Notes: generated by a model not told the origin, from the sequence alone. Shown: positions 24,301-38,531, counted from the first letter of the stretch. The stretch: 64,000 bases of DNA from Bathynomus jamesi (GCA_023014485.1 JAJOZX010009083.1:119822-183821); one strand, 5' to 3'. Translations and numbers: made by a program.

Positions 24301-27300
24301 TAGTTTAACACAGCTGAAACAAATTTTATCCGAGTTTTTACTGAAAAATGTACATTTTGGCAAATTGAAACTAAAAACAAAAAATTTGTGCCGGGGGTAG
24401 GAGACTTAGGATACGCGAAATATTTTACTGGGTGACTACTGTGACCCATACGAAACCCCCACAATGTGTCACTTTTCAATACAAAATATCAACCCGCCCA
24501 AGACTATGCAACCCCCATATTCTTATTCCTTTTGAAATTAACATATACGTAAAATAGTAGTATTAACACTAGGAACGGGTGAATTTCATCCGTTTTTGCA
24601 GGTTCTTGTTTAATATTCTTTTATTAAATATGATTTATCATTTTAACCCTCTGCTGCCCTTGTAGTGTTAAGATACCACATCATATAACTTGCAAAATGG
24701 ATTCATTTAGCGGTTTTCAAGATGCCTGCTGTCTCCACTTCAACTGACACGACGACGACAATTATTAATAATTTTTTTTTATTATTGTTAGACTATATAT
24801 GAACGAGATACCGATCGACGCCGACGCCTTAATGGTCATGCAACCACTAAGGCCACACGCAGGTGTGGGTGGGTATGTAGTCTTGACGATATACATACCC
24901 ACCCACATGCAAACCACATTCAACGACTTATCTCCAACACTTTTTACAGCATCAACAATAACGTACTTGGCTGGAATCTTCCGAGCGAGAAGCATCTTAT
25001 AGTAAAACAATCCTTGTGAATGTGGCACTCTACGGTCTTCCTTCCCTAGCAGAAGCAACGTTGGTGCTTTAACTTTATCCACTAAATTCAGAGGAGACGC
25101 TTCAAACATTCGAGAAAAGATTTTACCATTCACGCATTTCCCTATGTTGTAATCAATGCCGCATTCGACAAAGGTCCTGCAACAAAAATAATAATGAATG
25201 GTCTGGTTGGTTGTAATACAGTACAAAGGTATTTACAATAGAAATTCACTAAATTGACTGCACACTATATTTTTTGACAAAACTTTACTATCCAGACAGT
25301 GTTTAGAGAGGGAGTCCATAACAGCTTGGAAATACGTTAAATTAGGTTACATTAGGCTAGGTCGCATTGGTTAGGTCTGGTTAGTAATTAGGACCCTATT
25401 GACTCTGAATAGTAAAGTTCTACCTACTTTTTCGCTACAATAACTTAACTGCGGACAAAATTAATATTGAGGTTGATACAATAAAGGAATAAATAAATCT
25501 ATTTACTACATATTAAATATCGTAAACTGTAAAACAGGGGAGGAATACAAACCAGTCTGGAATGTCTGTAACACATGCCATTGTAGCTATGTCGGTAACG
25601 GGATTTCGTGCGGCCACCACCTTGTACAATTCCTAATAAGAGAAATATAACATTTTCATGAACTTTCAACGACTCCTTAACAAGAAAGATTCTAAACACT
25701 TCATTTATTTCTAAAAAAAAAAAAAAAAGTTCCAATTACAGATTAATTACTGCAGTATTTGCAAATTCATTCTCTATTTACTGATTTCATCGAACAACGA
25801 TATTGGGATTTTTCTCCCAAAAGATATCGTTATGAAAAGTTACAAAAAATGTAAAAATTAAAGGCAATTTACAGATAAGCTTTCAATATCATAACCTTAA
25901 CTTATAAAGCAAATTTCGACAAATTCAGAGATTATCTTTACGATTCAGAACCAGAAATGAAGACTCACGGGATGTTGTGCGGACAGATGAGTAACGAGAA
26001 ACCCTCCGTGTGATCCGCCAAACAGAACGACCCGAGATTCATCTAAAACTGATTTGAATCTGCAACAACATCTAATCATTCATCTTCCGCCTCAAAATCA
26101 TTAATAAAGATCAGTTATTCATTTCTGAATGTTCCGCAACATTAATATAACGTCAATCTTATAATCGTATGAGGAGTTCTTCCTTAAACCAAAATTATTA
26201 CAAAGTGCGTTTCAAATTGGCTGCTTCACACTTATTTTTCATTTAGTTTTTAATTATAACTGCTGTAAACCTATTAAGTTATAAATTAAGCCGACAAAAA
26301 GTATTCAAACTGATCCCATTCGTCAAATTAAGATATGTTAAGTCTGGTGAATTCACATATATACATACATAAAATTCATTTCCCATTGAATAAGGGACAA
26401 AATGTAGAAAACCCAGATATGAAATACAGAAGGTAGTGAAAAGGAGAAAAAGCAAAAAAAAAACGTGCACAACCATTTACACAGGCGATCTGGTGGCCCA
26501 ACTCCCCCCTGCGAGTCTAAATTCTACACGTGCGGCGCTTCCAGGCCTTTTCAAAAATAACCACCTCCATTCCAACCTACTTGCAGCCACTTATCATATA
26601 TCACCAAGATCAAGTCCACGCTTACTCACACAATCATTCACCATATCCATTCATCTTTCGGCCTTCCTCTCATCTTCCTCCCTTCGCAAACACACTTTTC
26701 AATTAAGTTTAAAACGAATGCAAAAATTGGCAATGTTGGCCTTTGTAAGTGCTAAGCACAATTTTTTTATTGTTATTGGCATACTGGGAATAAATCTATT
26801 TTAATCGATACTGATGTTGCTGTTAAGCAGTTATCATTGCGTACACAAATAAGGCATCTTCACCTTTCTAAGCACAGGATCGTGGCTTGATAAGAATCAT
26901 CTACGTCTGTGGTTCCACAGTTGCCTGACAGGGATTCAAGGGCGTTTCTCCCTTGGCCAAGCGACCCACGATAGTTGGGGAACAGGATGCTGTATCCAAG
27001 ACCCACGAAGAATGAGGCGCTGGGGATGAAGGTATTCTCTATCATGGAGTGGGGGCCACCGTGCAGCCACACGATAAGCGGACGTTTGACGCCACCTGTA
27101 ACACAAACTACAATGAACAACACTTTGACTGTGATAACACTTTTTTACGTCAAGTATGGTAATGGTGGTTCATTTCTGAATATCTAAATGAAACTAAAAT
27201 ACTCACCGGGTTGCGTTTCAGTTGGACCAAAGTAAATGGCAGGAACGGGCGAATCCGAAACGAGTTCTTTAGGATGGGGATTCGGATTCTGAAACGTCCA

Positions 27301-28785
27301 CTGATACTGCCATTCTTTTGCAATTCCTTCGACGGTATTGGCGCGTGATATAAAAATTATATTTTCCTCCTGGGCGTGCGAGTAGAGTGGAATCAAAGCG
27401 ATTCTGGTCGGTTCCGTCAATGACGACAATGATGCCAAGATGTAATCTTCCCTGACATCATGAACGACGAGTGAGCTTTTCGACGACAACTGACGAATTT
27501 CTTTCTTTCCTACGAGATATCAATGAAAACTATAATATACTTGAACGAATGATAATTCTTATGAAAGAGTATCAGATACCACACAATGTGAAAATGTTAA
27601 GTACCAGAGCGTACGTACATAAATTGACCTGAAGACCCTACCTTCACATTAATAAATTTAGTTTAAACGTTTTTTAATAAAATGATGTCAGGGTCTAATC
27701 ATTAATGTTTTCGAAAGTTCTGAACAGAAGTGAAACCCAAAAAGAGCGGACTATACACATTTAATTAATAAGCAATGGTAATTCACAAAGCATTTATTCT
27801 TAGTAGCACCGACATTATATAAGCACACCGGACAAAAAATTAGTCACCCCTAATAGCACCGATAGTAGGAAGTTCAAGGTCACACAGAGGGCGCTGATGT
27901 AGCATTGGTAAGTGACAAGTAGCGGTGACGTAGCACACAGGATCAGATCTGTTTCGTGAGGTGGTGAAGAACAGTGTGTGTTGGATATAGTCTGCAAAAT
28001 TGGTCGTGAGGCAGACGTTACTCAGTGGCAAAAAGGAGCCATCGTGTTTGGCAGAGCCCACGGACACAAAATGTGTGAAGTAGCCCAATTTGTTGGTGTG
28101 TCAACGCGTACTGTCAGCGAGTTTAGAGAGTGGTGTAGTTCGCAATCAACTGAAAATCGACGGCGTAACTGTGGCCGGAAAACAATTCTCGACAATAGGG
28201 ATCGCCGCCATGTTTCTCGTCTAGTAACTGCAAATCGTTTTCAAACCAGAGAACAATTGCTCCAAGAAACCAATGAGGTTCTCCAGCGACCAATTTCCGA
28301 ACGGACATTGCGACGAGAACTGCATGCGATGGACATCTGGAGCAGGGTACCACGCAAGAGGCCGCTGTTAACAGCAGGTCACAAATTGGCACGTTATAAA
28401 TGGGCTCAGAGGCACAAAAACTGGACTGCGGCAGATTGGAAACGTGTAATTTGGTCCGATGAGTCCCGTTTTTGTTTGTTCTCCAATGATGGGAGGCGAC
28501 GAGTACATCGCAGGTCCAATGAAGCCTTTAATCCTGAATGCGTCGAAGGTGTTGTTCAGGCTGGAGGTGGTTCCGTGGATGTTTTTCGTACCACGAAATG
28601 GGCCCTCTCGTTCCAGTGACGATGAATTTGAACCAGCAGGCGTACCTCCGCATACTAAATGATGAATTGGTCTCTGCCTCGCCAGATTCGTGCGGTTATC
28701 AAGGCCAGAGGCGCCGTCACACGTTATTAGGTACATTCTGAGAGGGGTGACTAATTTTTTGTCCGGTGTGCTTATAATGTCTGTG

Positions 28786-28828
<43 letters not shown>

Positions 28829-31800
28829 GTGGACCGGATGTCAGTTTTTCAACATCTGCGGATGCGGATTTTTAATTTCAATAACCGCGGATGCGGATAT
28901 TTAGTTAATCTATCAATATAATAGAGAATTATGAATATATGACAATTTTTTAAATTTCGTGATACTACAATTATGGCAGGCAATGCATAAAAATTAAAAT
29001 TAATATTAATGTTTTCATTATGATAAAAATAATAACTTTCTCAAGTTTCAGCCACAGAAAATTCAATGAAACAAATTTCATTCAATTTTCTGTGTTACCA
29101 GGTATTTATATTTTGAGCAGGGTTTCGGAGCCGGTAAAAAAACTTCTGGCTCCGGCTCCGGCTCTTTTATAGTAAATTCTGTTAATTATAAAATAAATAT
29201 CTAGATTTATATAACTAATTGTCCAATTTAAAATATTGCACAAAAATATTTTTTTATTAAATCACTTTAATACTCAAAATTTAAATTTCTTATGATTTTA
29301 AATTAGGCAAATATAATGATAGAATGAAGTTATTTAAATAACTAAAGGAAAATGATGAAAACTAAATGATATTAAATATTTATTAACAATGGTAGCTTAT
29401 ATAAATTAGAGAAACTTGCCTCCTAATTAGTTCAAAGTTCAAACTTAAGAATTCTTGTATGGAAAATAGTAACAATCAAACTTTCTGAGATAATATATGC
29501 ATCTTTTTTTAAGTGTTGAAACTTGAAAGCTTCATGAAAGCCAACTTGGCTTGAAAAGAGCTGAATATTTCAAAAAATTCAGTTTTTAAATTTTTAATAG
29601 GTTATAATTACTTATATTATTTACTTTAAATTTTTAATAGGTTATATTATTTACTTAGATAAATAGTTAGTACCTACCTACCTAAGGTCTCCACCGCCAT
29701 AAAAAATTTTTTACCTATATAATTAAGTGTTGTTAAGACAAATCTTCCCAAATATTTAATGGTTAAAAAATGGAAATTTGCAGATTATTCCTGCAACTCC
29801 CACACCTCCATAAAATCCAAGAATCCTATGGTACCATTTTTCGTAATATATTACAAGAATTATAATTTGCAACTAAACCTATATTTAACAAATAACAATT
29901 TAGGTAGCAATATATCGCCCGGAGCCAGACCATGGAGCCGTATTTTCAAGGTTTCTGGCTCCGGCTCCGGCTCCAGGTAAGCAAAATTCACTGGCTCCAC
30001 CGACTCCGACTCCGGCTCCAAAACCCTGATTTTGAGGTTTATATATTTGTTTGTTCATTAATAATTAATTAATACTTTACATGAAATGTGCATGACTGGG
30101 CCTTATAAGCTACTTTATAAGCTAATTTAATTATAAATTGCATAATTTATTAGAGGTAATATCCGCATAACATCCGCTGTCCGAAGTGCGGATGTTAAAA
30201 ATTGATGCGGATATCCGGTCCACCACTAATATATATGTGGTAGACCGGATATCCGCATCATTTTTAACATCCGCATCCGCATTTCTGACCGGATGTTGTG
30301 CGGATATTACCTCTAATAAATTATGCAATTTACAATTAACTTAGCTTATAAGGCCCAGTCATGCACATTTCATGTAAAGTATTAATTATTAATGAATGAA
30401 CAAACAAATATATAAACCTCAAAATATAAATACCTGGTAACAGAAAATTGAATGAAACTTGTTTCATTCAATTTTCTGTGGCTGAAACTCTTGAGAAAGT
30501 TATTATTTTTATCATAATGAAAACATTAATATTAATTTTAATTCTTATGCATTGCCTGCCATAATAGTAATATCACGAAATTTGAAAAATGATGTCATAT
30601 CATAATTCTATATTATATTGATAGATTAACTAAATATCCGCATCCGCAGATATTGAAATAAAGATCCGCAGATATGAAATTAAGATCCGCATCCGCAGAT
30701 ATGAAATTAAAGATCCGCATCCGCAGATATTGAAATTAAAGATCCGCATCCGCAGATATTGAAATTAAAGATCCGCATCCGCAGATATTGAAATTAAAGA
30801 TCCGCAGATAGAAATTAAAAATCCGCATCCGCAGATATTGAAATTAAAATCCGCATCCGCAGATTGAAATTAAAAATCCGCATCCGCAGATATTGAAATT
30901 AAAAATCCGCATCCGCAGATATTGAAATTAAAAATCCGCATCCGCAGATATTGAAATTAAAAATCCGCATCCGCAGATATTGAAAACTGACATCCGGTCC
31001 ACAACTATATATATATATATATATTATATATATATATATATATTATATACACACAGGGTGGTGCAAAAGTCTGGACCCATAGGCGGTTATATGGAAAAAA
31101 AGTGTGGCCTGCAGGAAGTTTATTATGAAATGAAATTTAATTAACCATACACCAGCGACTAAATTATGTTAAATTTAACGTTCTAGTTCAGAATTTACAA
31201 TAAGTGTTCGAATTGATGTCCATCTTCTTCCAAACACGTTTCTACTCGGTTGACACAAGACCTTTGCACATTTGTAAGCATAGTAATATTCGTTCTTATG
31301 GCTCCAATTTCTGTTGTGATGTTATCCTTTAGCGCTTGTATTGTTCTTGGTTTGTTGACGTAAACCACTGATGATAAAATAGAGATATTTTTCATATAGT
31401 ACATTGCCTATGGGTCCAGACTTTTGCACCACCCTGTATATATGTTATATATTATATATATATATATATCGTGCTCTTGAGTGCTCTTTGTGCTCGTTTG
31501 TACGTGCTTGTTCCTGGAGGTTTCACGTGCGCCCTCCCGGCCCTAGCACCCAAGGATGATGGGGCTCGACCCTGCAGTCCTTGGTCTTTTTCCACTTCGA
31601 CTGTCCCCTCCACCCTTTCTTTTTCCTCTGTCTTTCCTCTCACTTTTTCTTTGTTTTTCGCTGAGATATGCCCTTTAAATAGAGGCGAATCGGTTCTTCC
31701 TGAACTAAAAAAAAAAAAAAAAAAAAAAATATATATATTAGGGTGGTCCAAATCCATAGGGGGAAATTTCAAATTGTCTTAGTCTCCACAAGTGTGGTTT

Positions 31801-34384
31801 TTGTCCATTTAGTGTCCACATGGTCTGTGCAAAATTGCAGCGTGATTGGTGAATATTTAGAGGTCGCCCCACTCTGAATATATATATTATATAATGTACT
31901 TTTTCTTCCGTAGGTCCGATGGCTCAAACTCGATCAATTCCAAAAGTTTGGCTTCTAGGGATGGCAACTAGAACTTTATCCACGTCAAGGCTCCCTACAT
32001 GCCTTGACACCCTCCTCTGGGGCAATACCACCACATCAATCAAAAGCAAACCACCTCCGACAGTCTGAACCAGGCATGCCAGAGGGTGATGAAGTCTGGA
32101 CCCGAGCGCGGATCCCAACTCAACGGATCGACTCGTGTCCGTAAGCTTTCAAAGCTTTTAGACCGCTACAAAACACTCAAGAAGCACAGGACCAGGCAAC
32201 GTGCCAGCGATAGAATGAATGAAGACATCTTCAAAGCGGACATCCAGGAACTGTTTGACATCGCAACCAGTGATGCCATGAGCACAATCGTCAACGTTGA
32301 GGACCGAAATTTCCTGTCCATGCAGCATGGCTGGCATTGATAAGAAAACGACTACACAAGAGGACAGAAAGCGATCCAGAATGGAGAAGGAAGCCAAGAG
32401 GAAGCAAGGCATGAAGCAACACAGAAAGATTTGGAAGAAGCAGGAGTGTCATCAATTGATCTTTCCTCTTCTTCTTCTTCCCTTTTTCGCAAGACGACGA
32501 CGCCTATAGACCATCGGTTCCGATTCCTTCTTCGTCTGAAGCTCCGGCACCAAAGCGTCCCAAGAACAAGGTTCGAACATTTTCCAATCTCCAGAAGTCA
32601 TTGGAGCAATGGATCGCACCAATCTTTCTGACCGGAATGCTGTTTTCGTAACTGGAGCTGTATTACAGGCCGCGGGGCATGATCTGTCTGGGATGACGTG
32701 CTCGGAGCTCTATTCATCGCTACAGAGAAAGTGGGCGAGAACAGGCAGCTCGAGAAGACCTAGAATCATTTCTCTCTAGAAGACCCTGTCCTTCTCCATT
32801 GGGACGGAAAGCTTCTCCCGGCAGTGAAGGAAGAAGACGAATGTGCATCGGATAGCAATCCTCATAACATTCAATGGACAGGAGAAGCTGCTTGGTGTCC
32901 CAAAGATGAAACAAGGAACTGGAGAAGCACAGGCCCAGGCATGCCTTAAAACAAATAGAAATTATGGAACGTGGAACAGCATGTGAGAGGTCTCGTCTTC
33001 GATACCACTGCGTCAAACACGGGTTTACATCGCGGAGCCTGTGTCAGGATTGAAGAAGCATTGGGTCACGAGCTAGTTTGGATGGTTGTCGACATCATAT
33101 ACTTGAAGTCGTACTTGCTGATGTCTTTGCCTCAATATTTGGCTCAACAGGAAGTCCTGAAACAGGCCTTTTTAAGCGATTTCAAAGGAATGGCCCTCTC
33201 TCTCCACGAAGCATTTGTCTCAGCATCGGACAGCTGTTCGAGAACCCTCAACTCCAAGAGATGAGAAAAGAGATGCTCACTTACTTACCTAACGCTCTTC
33301 AGGCAAGCCAACCTCGTGACGACTACAAGGAGTTCCTTGAACTATCTTTGCTCTTCCTGGGGGGAAAGACTGGTGGTCAACTCTTTATCCGAGCTCCGGG
33401 TCCCATGCACCACGCGAGATGGATGGCGAAGGCGATTTATGCGCTCAAAATCTACCTCTTTCACTATCAATTCAAGCTCACAGCACGCGAAGAACGAAAC
33501 GTGACTCAGCTGGCTTTATTTGTCAGTCTGATTTACGTCAAGTACTGGCATGAAGCGCCAATGGGGACACAAGCTCCTCTCAATGATCTCAAAATGCTGC
33601 ATCTTCTGGAAAAATATCCACACGGAGGAGCTGCACAAGCGGCGAAGACAGCTCTAAGACGCCACCTGTGGTACTTGTCGGAGCATCTGATTGGACTGGC
33701 CTTCTTCGATAATAGGATCGATCCTGATACCAAAAGGAGAATGGTTCAACACCTCCAACATCCCCAAAAGAATGGCTGCCCCCGACGAATCGACATGGCG
33801 GAAGCTGGTGTTGAAAATGATGTGGCATCCTTCGTCACGAAAGGACATTGACCCTCTTTGATGCCTTGAAAGTTGGAGGTAAGGAGGAAGCGCGCCAGTT
33901 ACTTCAAAAAGATCCACGGGAATGGCCAAATGACAAGAACTACAGGGAACTTAGAGATCGCGCCTTAAAGATGAAAGTCGTCAATGATGCTGCCGAGCGA
34001 GGTATTGCTCTCGCACAACGCTACAATGACACTTTGACACGAAACGAGGACCAGAAGCAGTACCTCCTACAACTCGTAGCCGCCCACCGAAAACAGATAC
34101 CAATACCATCCAAGGCGACTCTGATGCTGAAGAAATAATGAAGATACACCCATTATCATGTCCTATTGCCTTACTGTTTTCTTTCATATTCTTTGAGAAC
34201 CAAAAAAAAATTTAGTTATTCAGTTGTCTATATATTTTCCCAAATTTTCAAAAGGGGGCAAGTGGGGCGACCCCTAAATATTAACCGAATAACGTGAAAC
34301 TTGCACAAATACTGTCCACACCAAGAGGCATAAAACCAACCTTGTGGAGAGAACTTAGTCGATGCTTTAACTTTTTGGACCACC

Positions 34385-34425
<41 letters not shown>

Positions 34426-36935
34426 CGTAAAGAACGACGCTTGTATAGGAGATATTCCGCGCAAGACGAGAGAGAGAGAGAAACGAAACAAATGAAAAAA
34501 TGAGGTAACCACCCGGGAATCGAACCCGGGATCTTCCGATTGCCGTCAGATGCGGTAACCATTACACCATGGGCCTCACTCTTCCAAATGCCGTAATTCT
34601 TCTACATACTCGCAGAAACCAATGCCCCAAGGGGCATGACTCCAGATTCCTGGGATCTTGGGAGCATTGCTCCAGTAAATTTGACCATGAGAAAAAATAA
34701 ATTTGGGTTTGGGTTTTGTTCATCCGCTAGACGTTATGCAATTTTTTTGCGTATACGTTCTTGTACAAACCAATTTTTTTTAAATTACAAATTTAGTTAT
34801 TTTAAGTTTAGTTGGTAATTCCATATTTAACAATTATTTTTATTTTTTGTTAAGCTTCAATGTTTTGATAATTAAAATTTTTTAAAACGTATATTTTTTT
34901 AATATAAAATTATCAGGATTGGACTATGTTCCATTGATCTCGGCCAGGTTTGATAAATTGGCCAGATAATTACTTGTGCGGTTTTAAGTAATCCACCATG
35001 ACTCTAGAATTGAAAAGTTTAGTTAAGTTTAAACTTACTTTTACTTACTTTAACTTACCTACTTTTACTTACTCTTCCTTACTTTTACTAAGTTTAAAGC
35101 ACTTACTTTTACTTACTTTCATTGTACTATATTTACTTACTTTTACTCACTTTTACCATACTATATTTACTAACTTTTACTTATTTTGTATTTTTCAGGT
35201 AGTCAATAATCAATAATGGATCCTAATATTGATGAAGTTGGAGAGAAAAGTGAGGGTGTTAAAAGGGGTTACTTTTGTGGTCAATGCAAGAACAAATATT
35301 CAAAGAAGCAAAACTGGAACATTTTAATTCCAAAAAAAATATTTGTTACAATACAAGAGGTCCCAGAGTTTGGGCCCACAGCTTAGATATTGCAGTAAAG
35401 AAATACAGGATGAAGTGCAGCAAAGAGATACGGCAAAGCAGTCATTTAGTTTGTTCACAAAATGTGCTAGTGCTAGACCTCAGAAAAATGAACCAACTTC
35501 ATCAACTGCTAATCTAGAAAATGAAACTTTTTCACTAGATGTTTCACAGACTGAAGAAAGTGCTTCTCCTCCACCTAAGAAACAAAAGGTAAGTGAGGAA
35601 TCTGCGCATCAGACTAACAAAACTGCTTTAGAGGAATTTGAAAATTCCCAAATCCAGAAGACATGAATGCAATTTTGCGCCTAACAAAAGAAACTCACCA
35701 AGCTGTTGTGGTTAATAAAGAGAAGTGTCAAAATATGCCTTCAAGTTCAAGTGTTGCATCCAAATCTAATAAAGCAAAAAGCAACAAATTTGACATTTCC
35801 ATAGCCCATTTAAGCAAGTGTAAATCAATACAAGAAATCCTGAACAATGATTTGATCAAATCTACATTCAAATTGGTGGAAAAGAAGGATCTAGGGCATG
35901 TAGTTTTACAAAAGACTCGGTGATAAATTGGCTGACAGAATATATAGAACAGCTGTGGAAAGGAATCACAGAGATATTAAAGCATTTTGATAAAGATGGA
36001 TCAACTGCCTGGAGTGAAGCACCAGCTGAAGGGACATTCTCCATTCTTGGTTACATTGTTGAACACAAAGGATCCATTAAGCCATCTCATTTGACTAAGC
36101 TGTGCAGAATTGTGAAGGAGGGTCCAGCTCCAGGCACTAGATCTGCTGTAATGATCACACAGAAAGCCATTGATCAGTGGCCAAGCATACATGGCGGTAA
36201 ATTCACAACAAATGCCTACATGCAAGGTCTAACATCGTCCACTGTTGCTGCTGCAATGAATAAATAAACTTAAGGTGAGTTATAAACTGTACATTATTGT
36301 ATTATTATGTTTAGCTAAAACAAGTTGTAATTGGTATGTCGTCAATTCAAGAGTTTACTATCATTAACCTATCTAGTGGTGTAAGGGGAAAAAAAGTAAA
36401 TTCAGAGCTGTGCTCCAGTAAATTTTTTCAAATCTGGAGTCATGCCAAGGGGTCACCTCCCGCATGCCGTAACATTATATACATTTAACTGCAAACACGC
36501 AGTATAATTAACGTAAAGAACGACGCTTGTATAGGAGATATTCCGGTTACCTCATTTTTTCATTTGTTTCGTTCTCTCTCTCTCTCGTCTTGCGCGGAAT
36601 ATCTCCTATACAAGCGTCGTTCTTTACGTTAATTATACTGCGTGTTTGCAGTTAAATGTATATAATGTTACGGCATGCGGGAGGTGCCCCCTTGGGGCAT
36701 TGGTTTCTGCGAGTATGTAGAAGAATTACGGCATTTGGAAGAGTGAGGCCCATGGTGTAATGGTTATCGCATCTGACCGTCAATCGGAAGATCCCGGGTT
36801 CGATTCCCGGGTGGTTACCTCATTTTTTTCGTTCTCTCTCTCTCGTCTTGCGCGGAATATCTCCTATACAAGCGTCGTTCTTTACGTTAATTATACTGCG
36901 TGTTTGCAGTTAAATGTGTATATATATATTGTATA

Positions 36936-36994
<59 letters not shown>

Positions 36995-37833
36995 GGTGGT
37001 CAAGTGGTTAGCGTCACTGCCTCCGAATCCATCGGCTCCGGGATCGAGACCCGGTGGCGGCAGGCGGCGCGCACCAAAACCCAGCTGTTCATCCTTCCAC
37101 ACAAAAAAAAATTGGTTGGTAGATAAATGGGTACCCTGGGTAGCCTAGTGCTTAAGACCCTGGGCTGCTGGTGTGGCGTGGTTCGGATTCCACGTTAAAC
37201 TGAAGATCTGAGGTGGAATTACACGCTTGACTTTCGTCAGAATGAACAATTCGGGAAGAAGCAAAACCAAGGTTAACCAAGGATATCTATATACAGGGTG
37301 ATTACAAATGATCTTCCCGATTTTAAACCTTATGAAAAAACAAAGCTACAGCGAAAAGCAAGATATACAAATGCAGAAGAAAATAAAAAGTTTTATTTAT
37401 AAGCTATTGAAGTTCAATATAAGCTCCTTTTCTCTCTCCTTTTGAGTTACAACATTCCTGAATGAGCAATTGCCTGATCGTTGGATCAGGCGCCCATTCC
37501 TTGGCCGCCTCGTTCGTCCGATCTAACCCCCTTGATTTCTTCCTCTGGAGCGGTCAAAAATAAAGTTTTTGTTCCACGAATGGCAACAACTATGGAAAAT
37601 TTGAAGTAAAGGATCCGCGAGGCAGTTAGAAAATTTCAGTATGATATGCTGAAAAATGTATAGCAGGAAACAAAATATCGCTTTGATGTCTGCAGAGCCA
37701 CAAAAAGGAGCTCACATTGAATTGCAATAGCTTGTAAATAAAACTTTCAGTTCTTTATTTGTATATCTTTCTTTTGGCTGTAGCTTTGTTAGTTTTTTCA
37801 TAATAAAAATCATTTGTAATTTTGTAGTCACCC

Positions 37834-37902
<69 letters not shown>

Positions 37903-38474
37903 TTTTTTTAAGTTCGGGAAGAACCGATTCGCCTCTATTTAAAAGGGCATATCTCGGCGGAAAAACAAAGAAAAAGTGAGAGGAAAGACAGAGGAAAAAG
38001 AAAGGGTAGAGGGGACAGTCGAAGTGGAAAAAGACCAAGGATGACAAGACTGCAGGGTCGAGCCCCATCATCCTTGGGTGCTAGGGCCGGGAGGGCGCAC
38101 GTGAAACCTCCAGGAACAAGCACGTACACACGAGTACAAAGAGCACTCAAGAGCACGAGCTTAGAACCCCCTTGCGGGTGTGTGTATATATATTATATAT
38201 ATATTTAAGTTCGGGAAGAACCGATTCGCCTCTATTTAAAAGGGCATATCTCAGCGGAAAAACAAAGAAAAGGTGAGAGGAAAGACAGAGGAAAAAGAAA
38301 GGGTGGAGGGGACAGTCGAAGTGGAAAAAGACCAAGGATGACAAGGACTGCAGGGTCGAGCCCCATCATCCTTGGGTGCTAGGGCCGGGAGGGCGCACGT
38401 GAAACCTCCAGGAACAAGCACCTACAAACGAGCACAAAGAGCACTCAAGAGCACGAGCTTAGAACCCCCTTGCG

Positions 38475-38531
<57 letters not shown>

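Noticed and set aside
24700..24750. [13 protein letters not shown] reading near 24740 as the last APEH exon
   Set aside because: It resembles the family's VEVE segment by chance, has no His box before it and its phase needs an unsupported donor. The exon at 9227-9323 fits far better.
24765..24966. Open frame continuing from the APEH exon at 24967 as an alternative C terminus
   Set aside because: The extension has no family similarity, runs through a hairpin and lacks the catalytic His. A GTACGT donor at 24966-24961 joins in exact phase to 9323, which carries the His.
30640..30985. CRISPR-like or regulatory array
   Set aside because: The units are head-to-tail with no spacers and derive from the MITE end sequence; it is a minisatellite.
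34502..36821. Two functional tRNA-Asp genes
   Set aside because: Acceptor stems are mismatched, one anticodon loop has six bases and position 33 is C in the other. The flanks are those of a repeated SINE.
36887..37126. Small frames rich in Tyr-Ile repeats
   Set aside because: They are translations of the TA microsatellite.
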